Positions 1 through 6,605 of a DNA stretch of 6,951 nt are shown piece after piece; positions within the stretch are counted from its first letter, which is position 1; every line of letters starts with the position of its first letter. The position numbers and the translations under genes were made by a program. The stretch is from the NCBI GenBank assembly GCA_023457295.1, contig JAEWLZ010000198.1:1-6951 (forward strand), read 5' to 3'. The DNA is from Cyanobacteria bacterium OH_PDB_112 (GTDB taxonomy: Bacteria > Cyanobacteriota > Vampirovibrionia > Gastranaerophilales > CAJFVJ01). The notes beneath the pieces were generated by a model, which worked only from the letters and a program-made list of their open reading frames with translations, ran no database searches and had not been told where the DNA came from.

Positions 1-43
1 TTTGACCGAAATCATTGTTGCTGCCCGAAATATTGCTAACCAT
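1..43 (-). CDS. Possible 5' end of a divergent gene (partial)
   Basis: Reading leftward, an ATG at 43-41 opens a frame of 14 codons (MVSNISGSNNDFGQ) that reaches the window edge without a stop. A purine-rich AAGG lies seven bases before the ATG, a good Shine-Dalgarno distance, and an in-frame TAA just upstream rules out a longer reading frame. The rest lies outside the window, so no product can be named. If real, the gene is divergent from the large paralogue that starts at 217, and the stretch between them would hold both promoters. Fourteen open codons are weak evidence, and a competing rightward frame crosses the same bases. Confidence 0.35.
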   Translation of the reverse strand, partial: MVSNISGSNNDFGQ

Positions 44-216
44 GACAAGACCTTACTTTACTTCCCTTATCTATATAAAAACAAATTACTCAAAGGTATT
101 GCCTGTTTTCGGCTTATTGTTAACTTATGTAACAAAATATACCAAAACTGAAATTCGATACTACATATATACTTTATATATATAAGGTTAAAGTTAGAAA
201 AAGGTATATTAAAAAC
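44..216. promoter_or_regulatory. A+T-rich intergenic region upstream of the first large gene
   Basis: This stretch has two visible structures. One is an inverted repeat, TTGTTA (117-122) and TAACAA (130-135), separated by seven bases, which could be an operator or chance in A+T-rich DNA. The other is an alternating TA run (TATATATATAA, 175-185) that could supply a -10 element (TATAAG at 181-186), but no good -35 hexamer stands 16-18 bases upstream. AAGG at 201-204 is a modest ribosome-binding site, 12 bases before the ATG at 217. The promoter call is an inference from position and composition. Confidence 0.3.
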
Positions 217-2529
217 ATGTCAACTTATTATCATACATATTATGGCAGCAGTTATTTACTATCCAATACCAATAACTCAGGCTTATATAGCAATGTAGAT
301 AATGACAACCTAACCAAATGGTTGAAAAACTCTTATAATGCAAATATTAGTGAAACAACCGATATATCAGAATTATTAGCACAATTAAAATACAATACAG
401 GTTTCAATCCTTACGACTCAATAGATAGTTACATTACAAACTTAGAAGACAATCCGTTGGGTGATGCTATTAATAATTCTGACAAAGATTATTATATGTA
501 TACTTTGAGCAAAACTACAGCTCCTATGGATTGCGTTGCTTCAAATGTTGTTACAGGATTAACTGCAATACCTGCTGAATATTCTTATCAAAATGTGCCA
601 GTTTTCGGTACATTTATTTATTTCCGTTCTTCTGCTGATTCTCTTAACGCTCAGGCAATATTGAATAAAACCACCACTGAGGAAGGTTTAACGGCTACTT
701 ATTGCATTAGCGAAAGTCCAACAACTTACAGAATAGTAAACTTGACCGCTCAAAAAAGTGATACAGAATATTCACACGGCATAAGACTAGGTGAAGGCGG
801 ATATATTACTGCTAATTTTAATTTGCAAAACGATATAGATACCTATTATAGCACTGGCGGAACAATGAATGGCATCGCCATAAATACTGCCAATGAAGCA
901 CAGCTTGTTGCAATGTACAAACAACTGACAGAAGAATTACAAGGGCTTAAAGAGTATACATTAACAAATCAAGAAATAATGGATATGCAAGCCGAAATAG
1001 ATGCTTTAAACGGTGATGGCGTAAAAGGCAACCTTGAAAGCAAAATAGCAGAAGCCCAAAACGAATTGCATGAAATTTATGCTTACCAATTGAACAGCAT
1101 CACTTCTAATACTTCAACAGGTGTTCAAGGAATATTTAATAAAACTACTGAAATAACTGCTGCAAATACAATTATGGAAACTGTTTTAGACCAAAAATTA
1201 TTTGGAGAAACCGGCAGTACATACGACTATGTAAATAACCCTTTCTATAAATATACAGTATCTTTGAGAACAGACAGCGACCTTGAATTTGAAAAGTCAT
1301 TTAATGAAGCTCTTCCTGAGTGGAATATTGATAATAGTAAAATTACAAAAGATACTCCGGGTGGTTTTGATCCTTCAAAATATTCAAATATTGAAGAAAA
1401 GGACGACAAACTAGGTCCAATAGATATATTAAAAGACCTTTATGCTACACAAGAACTTTTAGCCCTTTACAAGCAATATGAAGATGCCCAAAATAAAGCT
1501 AACAGTATGACTTTGGCATTAAATACAGCTCTTCAAAATTCTGCTGAATTCGATTTCAGAAAACTTTTAGCAGCTAAAGTTCTTGAAAGACTTATGACAT
1601 TTAATTCTTTGGCTACTTTAGATTTATCAACAGAAATAGGTATTGTAAACAACATTGAAAGAGGCTGTTCAACAGGACCGAGTGCTCAAAAAGCAACAAC
1701 AACAAGTCATGTTCCTTTTGACGGATTTTATGGAGATATAAATACAGCCAGCGCAACCGATGAAACAGCTCTTGTTGACCCATACATAGTAACTATAAAC
1801 GGAACAAAATATGTTTTTGGTCAAGATAAAGATTCTAACGGAAATATAGATGACGTATCAGAAATTCTTGGTATTAATGACAGTATGGACAATCCTTTTG
1901 AAAGTCTTATCTCATTAGATTCCAATAAAGACGGTCGTGTATCAAAAGAAGAATTTCTTGCTAACAATATTATCTTGAAAGCGTTGGATGATTCAGATAA
2001 ACTTACCAAAATATCCTTCGATACTTCTTTAATTTCAGGAATTGATTTAAGCAAGCTTAATAATACTTCCAGCGGAAATATTGCGGGTTCATTCTCTATG
2101 AAATTGGCAAACGGTACGACTGTTCAAGGGGTTCAAACTTTTGATGACCAAGCATATTTCAATAATTTGTTCAGTACTGTTGTGGATTTGACTCCTTATC
2201 AAAAAACTTCAAATACTTCTACAACTTCAACAGAATCAGAGACAAAAACGGAACAAACACCCCAAACAACCGAAAATAAAACAACTGCAACAGAAAACTT
2301 ATCCCATAAAATGCTTTTAAAACAAATTAATAATGCTTATAATGCATTAATTGTTGATGATACTTCAAATATTGAAACTATCTTAAATAATATTTGCTGG
2401 AAACATAGTATTTCACTTACTTCTGCACAAAGGCTCAGAATTATTGATACTATTGATCCATTAACCCCTGTTTATGAAATTGAGAAAAAAATTATCAATG
2501 CTGTTTCAACTTTAAATTTATCAGCATAA
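217..2529 (+). CDS. EF-hand-containing large protein of unknown function, paralogue A
   Basis: I do not recognise this 770-residue protein as a named family. The N-terminus (MSTYYHTYYG) is polar and Tyr/Ser/Asn-rich, with no Sec signal peptide, lipobox or membrane span. Visible parts in order: KYN-x-x-FN-x-x-DSID (58-70); IYFR (134-137); a charged helical, coiled-coil-like stretch (about 226-290); a second helical stretch (about 400-475) containing FDFRKLLAAKVLE; GFYG (503-506); two EF-hand-like loops (537-549 and 568-579); a VQTF...YFNNLF module (about 615-660); a Thr/Ser/Glu linker (about 663-695); and a C-terminal module with ICWK (726-729), ending in SA. There are only four cysteines (106, 163, 484, 727). 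The start is supported by AAGG at 201-204 and by the matching N-terminus of the neighbouring paralogue. It is probably co-transcribed with that gene. The EF-hand similarity suggests calcium binding; export or surface location is a guess. Confidence 0.93.
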   Translation: MSTYYHTYYGSSYLLSNTNNSGLYSNVDNDNLTKWLKNSYNANISETTDISELLAQLKYNTGFNPYDSIDSYITNLEDNPLGDAINNSDKDYYMYTLSKTTAPMDCVASNVVTGLTAIPAEYSYQNVPVFGTFIYFRSSADSLNAQAILNKTTTEEGLTATYCISESPTTYRIVNLTAQKSDTEYSHGIRLGEGGYITANFNLQNDIDTYYSTGGTMNGIAINTANEAQLVAMYKQLTEELQGLKEYTLTNQEIMDMQAEIDALNGDGVKGNLESKIAEAQNELHEIYAYQLNSITSNTSTGVQGIFNKTTEITAANTIMETVLDQKLFGETGSTYDYVNNPFYKYTVSLRTDSDLEFEKSFNEALPEWNIDNSKITKDTPGGFDPSKYSNIEEKDDKLGPIDILKDLYATQELLALYKQYEDAQNKANSMTLALNTALQNSAEFDFRKLLAAKVLERLMTFNSLATLDLSTEIGIVNNIERGCSTGPSAQKATTTSHVPFDGFYGDINTASATDETALVDPYIVTINGTKYVFGQDKDSNGNIDDVSEILGINDSMDNPFESLISLDSNKDGRVSKEEFLANNIILKALDDSDKLTKISFDTSLISGIDLSKLNNTSSGNIAGSFSMKLANGTTVQGVQTFDDQAYFNNLFSTVVDLTPYQKTSNTSTTSTESETKTEQTPQTTENKTTATENLSHKMLLKQINNAYNALIVDDTSNIETILNNICWKHSISLTSAQRLRIIDTIDPLTPVYEIEKKIINAVSTLNLSA
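1825..1953 (+). other. EF-hand-like calcium-binding loop pair in paralogue A
   Basis: Loop 1 (residues 537-549) has D1, D3, N5, G6, I8 and D9, with its Glu at position 13 instead of 12. It is preceded by a strand-like KYVFG rather than a helix. Loop 2 (568-579) is a canonical 12-residue EF-hand loop: D1, N3, D5, G6, V8, S9, E12, flanked by helix-like FESLISL and KEEFLANNIILKAL. From memory, the pattern (D-x-x-x-NG-x-IDD-x-SE, then F-E-x-L-x-x-LDSN-x-DG) resembles calcium-loop pairs in very large exported bacterial proteins. Confidence 0.8.
2203..2301 (+). other. Low-complexity Thr/Ser/Glu linker in paralogue A
   Basis: Residues about 663-695 are almost entirely Thr, Ser, Glu, Lys, Asn and Gln, with no hydrophobic core residues. 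This is a typical disordered hinge between the calcium-loop region and the C-terminal ICWK module. The equivalent position in paralogue B carries a much longer linker. Confidence 0.75.
2353..2526 (+). other. C-terminal ICWK module of paralogue A
   Basis: The last roughly 58 residues form a compact, probably helical unit: an ICWK motif (726-729), then S-A-Q-R-x-x-I-I-D-T-I-D-P, then a helix with E-x-x-KKI, ending in NLSA. The same order of residues closes paralogue B. The role is unknown; its position after a disordered linker would suit a sorting, anchoring or partner-binding domain, which is inference. Confidence 0.6.
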
Positions 2530-2576
2530 TTAAATGTTAATTTTTGTAAATAATTATACTAAAAACCCTAAAGATA

Positions 2577-2596
2577 TTATCGAAACCTGCCGATAA
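2577..2596 (+). other. Small inverted repeat in the gap between the two large genes
   Basis: TTATCG (2577-2582) and CGATAA (2591-2596) form a perfect six-base-pair stem with an eight-base loop. No T-run follows, so it does not look like an intrinsic terminator. It could be a weak mRNA structure or an operator, or chance. The whole gap (2530-2637) is 108 bases, and I see no convincing promoter in it. Confidence 0.25.
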
Positions 2597-2626
2597 ATAT
2601 AACAAGTTAAGTGTGTATTTAATGTA

Positions 2627-2637
2627 TAGGTAAGGTA
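2627..2637 (+). promoter_or_regulatory. Ribosome-binding site of paralogue B
   Basis: TAGGTAAGGTA directly precedes the ATG at 2638. AGG at 2628-2630 sits seven bases from the start and is the likely Shine-Dalgarno; the AAGG at 2632-2635 is too close to be used for this ATG. This site and the N-terminal match to paralogue A fix the start at 2638 rather than at the next in-frame ATG (residue 23). Confidence 0.6.
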
Positions 2638-5600
2638 ATGTCAAGCTTTTATTATTTATACAAATATGGAACAACCGTAAGCGGAGCATCTGCGAAGTCT
2701 TTTATGGATAGCGGTTCCATCATAGACCAAAATTTTATCGGTTCTGTGCTTAAATACAATAGATTTAATTTGGAAGACAGTTTGGATTTTGTCACAACTA
2801 ATAATGGTGTTGAAGGCACAGATTATTATTCTTTTGATAATTTTTACGGTGATTATAAAACAATCGTAGGTTCTGATGTTTTAAGTTATGTCAACAAATA
2901 TTCAAATACCGAAAGTTTAGCTCTTGGGAATATGTTTAATATTAAAGAAACAGCTGTATCTGCCGCTTACACCAACAACCTTGTCGCAGATAAAAGCAGT
3001 TTCTATTTCCGCAATACAAAAGATGCAGATTTGTACAGATATACCTCAAACGGTACAGCAGAAGCTCTTACAAATTTTGCAGGAACTACTGCTGGGACTG
3101 ATTTTGATGATATATCCGCAGGTTATGAATCATATTACAATTATAAAATTGCTCAAATTAATGGAGAAACTCTTCCTACATTAGCTTCTTCAGTAGATTT
3201 AAATGGATTAGGTATAACAGCAGCATTGGGTACTGATGTTTTACAAAATCTCGTTGACCAACTTGTTGCAGAATCAAAAGCTATTAAAGCCGGTACTATG
3301 TCAGAAACTGATATAGCTACTATGGAAAGTGATCTTGCAGACAAGCAAGCAGGTCTAAAAGCCTTAGATGACGCTCTTTATGGCTATGTAGAAGATGCAA
3401 CAAACGCAACTATTACAATTCCTCATTTGTATGAACATTACGTAACAGATTATAATTTTGGAACTAATTTACCTTCTGTGAGTACTATGACTTTATGTAA
3501 CAGTATTGTAGTAGATGGGGCTACACATACTATGGTTCAAGCTGATTATGATGATTTGTATACAACTATAGGTAATTTGGTTGCCGATATAACTTCTGAT
3601 AAACCAGCTGTTTCAGCAGCCACTATTTCTTCAGACGTTTTTAAATCTTCTTTAAGTCAAAACATCTCATCATGGTTAGAACTAAATCCGGCAATGGGGC
3701 CAAAAGTTTTTAATACAGAACTAAATCTTTCAAATCCTGATGATGCCGCAGTAGAAACGCAAGTCTTTCAAGAAATAAATTGTTCTGAAAGTGCTGTAGC
3801 TATAGCATACCAAGCTATAAATACCCAAATAAATCCTCCTACCAGAACAGCTGCTATGATTCAAACTGATTTGCAAGCTTTTTTAAGTAACGCCACTTAT
3901 TTCCCTACTTTAACTCCAGCCCAAATAACAAGAGCATATGATGTACTATGGGCAAGGGTACAAAAAGATAATTATGTTAGTGATTTAACAGAAAAGATTT
4001 TTAGCACTGTAACCACAAATGCAAGTCATTATGACCAAACTGTTAACGAAGTAAGATCATTAGCTCAAAATGATATTACTCAAAGAGAAATGGACCTAAA
4101 TTATACTTTTGGAAATGCTCAAATTAGAATAGATGATTTAGGTGGATATATCCAAAACATAAGACATTTTTGTAGTGAACGTAATGTTCGTTGGGATACA
4201 GCCTACGCAACACAACATCCTGGCATTAACGTACAAAATTCTTTGGTCGCTTTAGGTATCAATATAAAAGACGCATCAAATAACAATGTGCCGCTAGGTG
4301 TAATCGGTGGCGTTAATCAAGAACTTTTATACAGCCTTATAGGTAATGGTTCAATACCTCTTACAAATAATGGTGACGGGCTTTATTCATTTAGTTATGA
4401 AAGTAATAATTACACAATAGATACAAACGTAACATTGAATAAACTCGAAATTAATGATATAAGAGGAAGTTTACAAAGCAATTATGTAAATCCAGCCACT
4501 ATTTATAGAAGGGATGACCATACAACAGGAGAGATGGATAACCATGTATCAGAAGCTTTAGCTTATTATTTAAAAATACTTGGATCATCACCTTCTGAAA
4601 GTAATTTAAAATTAAGACATATTAAAATATCTGACACAGCAGACGGATATGCTTTGGATGATGTAGATGCCGTTGATCCTGCTTACAATCCGAATACAGA
4701 TACTAATTCTCTAGTTTATAAATTGGCAGACAGTTTATTGGCTAACAACGATATCGAATTTGTAACAACCGGTACTGATCTTGAAAAACGCGAATTTGCG
4801 GTATACCTAAGCGAAGTTTCCGCCGCAGTTATGGAAAAATACTGGATAGAAAACTTCAATAAAGTTGACCCTGAGCCAATTGATATCTATTTTGCAAGAG
4901 AATTCAAATCATATATGAATCCTTATGCTGATTCAACAGGTACCGCCACCAGTCAAACTTATAGCTTTATAACTTCAGCCGGACCAATACAAAAATTCAA
5001 ATTAAGTTTCGATGAAGACCCTGCCGCATTTACTATCGTAGATAAAATCATGGAAAAACAATCTTGGGCAGAAATCTATACAAAAATGGAAGATCGTTCA
5101 AGACTTGAAATGTCTTTATTTGAAGAAGCTGCGGCAATGGACACTATTGTTAATATAAACAATAAAGAATACGAATATCGTATGAATATGCTTGCTGCTT
5201 TAGAACTTTTATCAAGCAGTAACTCTTTGGGTCTTGATTTTTCAGCCGTTAATAAAGGTCTCGTCACTCAAGGTCCAGGTATGGAAAAAAATCCATGGTG
5301 GTCAGAATATTTCCCTTGGTTTAAAGGTTTTTACGGAAACTTACCTGATGGAGCTACTCCTGATGAAATGTTTGATGAAAACGGCAAACTTGTGATGAAA
5401 TATTCTGCTCCCGGTTCTCCGTTAATTGACCCATACCTTGTTAAAATAAACGGTGTAGACTATGTCTTTGGAAAAGATGACAATAAAGACGGAGAAATTA
5501 GCAATGCACAAGAAATACTAGGTATCACAGATACTATCGAAACAACTTTTGCAAGCTTGATTGCATTGGATGCAAACAAAGATAATTATGTTTCTCAAGA

Positions 5601-6306
5601 AGAATTGAAAGCACAAAATATTATTTTAAAAGCCGTAAATGAATCTCAAAGAATGAATGGTTCAAGCATCAACACAGACTTTATAAAAGGAATTGATTTA
5701 TCTACTTTAAAACAAGGCGACGGCACAAATAATATTTATGGCCTTTTCAACGTTCAATTAACAAACGGTCAAAAAGCCGCAGCAGTTCAAACTTTTGAAT
5801 CTCAAAGCTACTTCAATAATTTATTCGGAAAATATGCAGACTTATCTTTCTTAAAAGGTGATGCTGCTTCAAAAACTTCTTCTGAAAAAACAACTGAAGC
5901 AACTAAAAATACTGAAACAAAAACTCAAACATCAGAAGAAACTACTCAAAAAAATAAATTGGATAAAAACTATAATTTCTTCAGCTATTTAAAAAATAAA
6001 AATACAACAGAGACTGCAACAAACAATGAAACAGAAAAAGAAGAAGCAAAAACAGAAGAAGTTGCTGTTGTCAAAACACCTGTTTTAGAAAATAATGAAA
6101 ATGAAAAAACCATTGTAATTAACAGCAAAGAAATAACTTTAGATGCTCTTATCGATGATATTTGCTGGAAAGCAAACATTATCGGAATAAGTACAAAACA
6201 AAGATATCAAATCCTAGACAGCATCGATACTTCAGCTCCTGCCGAAATTATAATGAAAAAAATTCAAGATGAAATAGCCCAAGTAAATAAAGGGTTTTCA
6301 GCATAA
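2638..6306 (+). CDS. EF-hand-containing large protein of unknown function, paralogue B
   Basis: This 1222-residue protein is not one I can name. It shares the layout of the upstream 770-residue protein: MSSFYYLYKYG at the N-terminus, KYN-x-FN-x-x-DSLD (39-50), FYFR (122-125), a charged helical stretch (about 200-250), EYEYR...LAALELL (about 844-858), GFYG (897-900), two calcium loops (947-959 and 978-989), VQTF...YFNNLF (1050-1063), a long Thr/Glu/Lys/Asn linker (about 1077-1156), and a C-terminal ICWK module (1175-1178), ending in FSA. Residues about 275-800 have no clear counterpart in the shorter paralogue. They look like mixed helical and Asn/Thr-rich strand segments, with an acidic DTADG...DDVDAVDP stretch near 666-681. 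There is no signal peptide or membrane span, and only four cysteines (287, 382, 512, 1176). Its stop codon lies inside a strong terminator hairpin. Calcium binding is likely from the motifs; export is an inference. Confidence 0.93.
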   Translation: MSSFYYLYKYGTTVSGASAKSFMDSGSIIDQNFIGSVLKYNRFNLEDSLDFVTTNNGVEGTDYYSFDNFYGDYKTIVGSDVLSYVNKYSNTESLALGNMFNIKETAVSAAYTNNLVADKSSFYFRNTKDADLYRYTSNGTAEALTNFAGTTAGTDFDDISAGYESYYNYKIAQINGETLPTLASSVDLNGLGITAALGTDVLQNLVDQLVAESKAIKAGTMSETDIATMESDLADKQAGLKALDDALYGYVEDATNATITIPHLYEHYVTDYNFGTNLPSVSTMTLCNSIVVDGATHTMVQADYDDLYTTIGNLVADITSDKPAVSAATISSDVFKSSLSQNISSWLELNPAMGPKVFNTELNLSNPDDAAVETQVFQEINCSESAVAIAYQAINTQINPPTRTAAMIQTDLQAFLSNATYFPTLTPAQITRAYDVLWARVQKDNYVSDLTEKIFSTVTTNASHYDQTVNEVRSLAQNDITQREMDLNYTFGNAQIRIDDLGGYIQNIRHFCSERNVRWDTAYATQHPGINVQNSLVALGINIKDASNNNVPLGVIGGVNQELLYSLIGNGSIPLTNNGDGLYSFSYESNNYTIDTNVTLNKLEINDIRGSLQSNYVNPATIYRRDDHTTGEMDNHVSEALAYYLKILGSSPSESNLKLRHIKISDTADGYALDDVDAVDPAYNPNTDTNSLVYKLADSLLANNDIEFVTTGTDLEKREFAVYLSEVSAAVMEKYWIENFNKVDPEPIDIYFAREFKSYMNPYADSTGTATSQTYSFITSAGPIQKFKLSFDEDPAAFTIVDKIMEKQSWAEIYTKMEDRSRLEMSLFEEAAAMDTIVNINNKEYEYRMNMLAALELLSSSNSLGLDFSAVNKGLVTQGPGMEKNPWWSEYFPWFKGFYGNLPDGATPDEMFDENGKLVMKYSAPGSPLIDPYLVKINGVDYVFGKDDNKDGEISNAQEILGITDTIETTFASLIALDANKDNYVSQEELKAQNIILKAVNESQRMNGSSINTDFIKGIDLSTLKQGDGTNNIYGLFNVQLTNGQKAAAVQTFESQSYFNNLFGKYADLSFLKGDAASKTSSEKTTEATKNTETKTQTSEETTQKNKLDKNYNFFSYLKNKNTTETATNNETEKEEAKTEEVAVVKTPVLENNENEKTIVINSKEITLDALIDDICWKANIIGISTKQRYQILDSIDTSAPAEIIMKKIQDEIAQVNKGFSA
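3460..5037 (+). other. Central expansion specific to paralogue B
   Basis: Residues about 275-800 lie between the two blocks shared with paralogue A, where A has only about 100 residues (about 296-400). I see no known catalytic motif, RTX nonapeptide repeat or clear internal tandem repeat. Segments such as NNGDGLYSFSYESNNYTI (577-594) look strand-rich, whereas 640-650 and 715-740 look helical. The limits are approximate, from alignment by eye. Confidence 0.55.
5476..5604 (+). other. EF-hand-like calcium-binding loop pair in paralogue B
   Basis: Loop 1 (residues 947-959) has D1, N3, D5, G6, I8 and S9, with its Glu at position 13, the same offset as in paralogue A and again after a strand-like DYVFG. 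Loop 2 (978-989) keeps D1, N3, D5, V8, S9 and E12 but has Asn in place of the usual Gly at position 6. The block from residue 929 to 999 aligns without gaps with residues 519-589 of paralogue A, with 41 of 71 positions identical by hand count. Confidence 0.78.
5866..6105 (+). other. Long low-complexity linker in paralogue B
   Basis: Residues about 1077-1156 are dominated by Thr, Glu, Lys, Asn and Ser. The stretch is interrupted once by an aromatic island, NYNFFSYLKNK (1111-1121), and by a short VAVVKTPVL segment (1142-1150). It is more than twice as long as the linker in paralogue A and is probably disordered. The aromatic island could be a short binding motif. Confidence 0.65.
6121..6303 (+). 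other. C-terminal ICWK module of paralogue B
   Basis: Residues about 1162-1222 repeat the pattern that closes paralogue A: L-I-D-D-ICWK, then K-Q-R-x-x-I-L-D-S-I-D, then MKKI, ending in KGFSA. The Cys-Trp pair (1176-1177) and the final Ser-Ala are kept in both. The function is unknown. Confidence 0.6.
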
Positions 6307-6341
6307 AAAAGAAGCCTGCTAAAAAAGCCGGCTTCTTTTTT
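6305..6341. terminator. Bidirectional intrinsic terminator between convergent genes
   Basis: AAAAAAGAAGCC (6305-6316) pairs perfectly with GGCTTCTTTTTT (6330-6341). The stem can be extended by two more pairs past one mismatch, around a short A-rich loop. It has a T-run on the right for rightward transcripts and, because of the A-run on the left, a T-run for leftward transcripts as well. It overlaps the TAA of the large gene (6304-6306) and lies 13 bases past the rpsR stop, so it probably ends transcription from both sides. Confidence 0.9.
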
Positions 6342-6354
6342 AAAATATATACAA

Positions 6355-6588
6355 TTAACCTTCAAAAACGTAATTAATGAAAGCTGCTTCACGTGCTTTT
6401 TTAATAGCGCGCGCAAGTTGTCTTTGGTGGTAAGCACAAGTACCTGTAATTCTTCTTGGAAGAATTTTACCACGTTCAGTAAGATATCTTTTTAATTTCA
6501 TTGCATCTTTAAAATCAATACCTTCAACTTTGTCTGCGCAAAAATTACAGCTTTTACGTTTTTTCTTGTCTTGATTCATTTTTCTCAT
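6355..6588 (-). CDS. rpsR: 30S ribosomal protein S18
   Basis: The 77-residue product is a typical S18, a small-subunit protein that binds 16S rRNA and pairs with S6 in the platform. Diagnostic segments are KSCNFCADKV (13-21), YLTERGKILPRRITGTCAYH (35-54) and QRQLARAIKKARE. It is the zinc-binding type: C14, C17, C51 and H54 form the C-x-x-C plus C-x-x-H set. The start at 6588 is preferred over a second ATG (residue 4) because an AAAGGA lies 11 bases upstream of it. It follows ssb in the same direction after a 17-base gap, so the two are surely one transcript; rpsF is expected upstream, outside the window. No rplI follows, and the transcript ends at the shared hairpin. Confidence 0.98.
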   Translation of the reverse strand: MRKMNQDKKKRKSCNFCADKVEGIDFKDAMKLKRYLTERGKILPRRITGTCAYHQRQLARAIKKAREAAFINYVFEG

Positions 6589-6599
6589 GAGTTAATTAA

Positions 6600-6605
6600 T
6601 CCTTT
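6600..6605 (-). promoter_or_regulatory. Ribosome-binding site of rpsR
   Basis: Read leftward this is AAAGGA, immediately after the ssb stop codon (6608-6606) and 11 bases before the rpsR ATG. The spacing is slightly long, but the next in-frame ATG would be 20 bases away, so this site supports the start at 6588. Confidence 0.6.

Noticed and set aside
2..148. Rightward frame open from the left edge to a TGA near 148, as a possible 3' end of an upstream gene
   Set aside because: It reads as about 48 codons with no recognisable motif and no terminator after it. An open run of this size arises by chance often enough across six frames. The opposite strand has a better-supported start at 43.
1821..2054. 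Leftward 77-residue frame inside the first large gene
   Set aside because: It is the antisense shadow of the calcium-loop region, which is clearly coding on the + strand and conserved in the paralogue.
2544..2560. Promoter for the second large gene (TTGTAA with TATACT)
   Set aside because: The two hexamers are only five bases apart, far short of the 16-18 needed, and no other -35 fits the TATACT.
2638..6306. RTX nonapeptide repeats or a flagellin/hook-protein assignment for the large proteins
   Set aside because: No GGxGxDxUx repeats are present. The helical stretches do not carry recognisable flagellin or hook-associated signatures.
6264..6473. Leftward frame overlapping the terminator and rpsR
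   Set aside because: It crosses the terminator hairpin and overlaps rpsR in another frame on the same strand. S18 is unmistakable, so this is a shadow.
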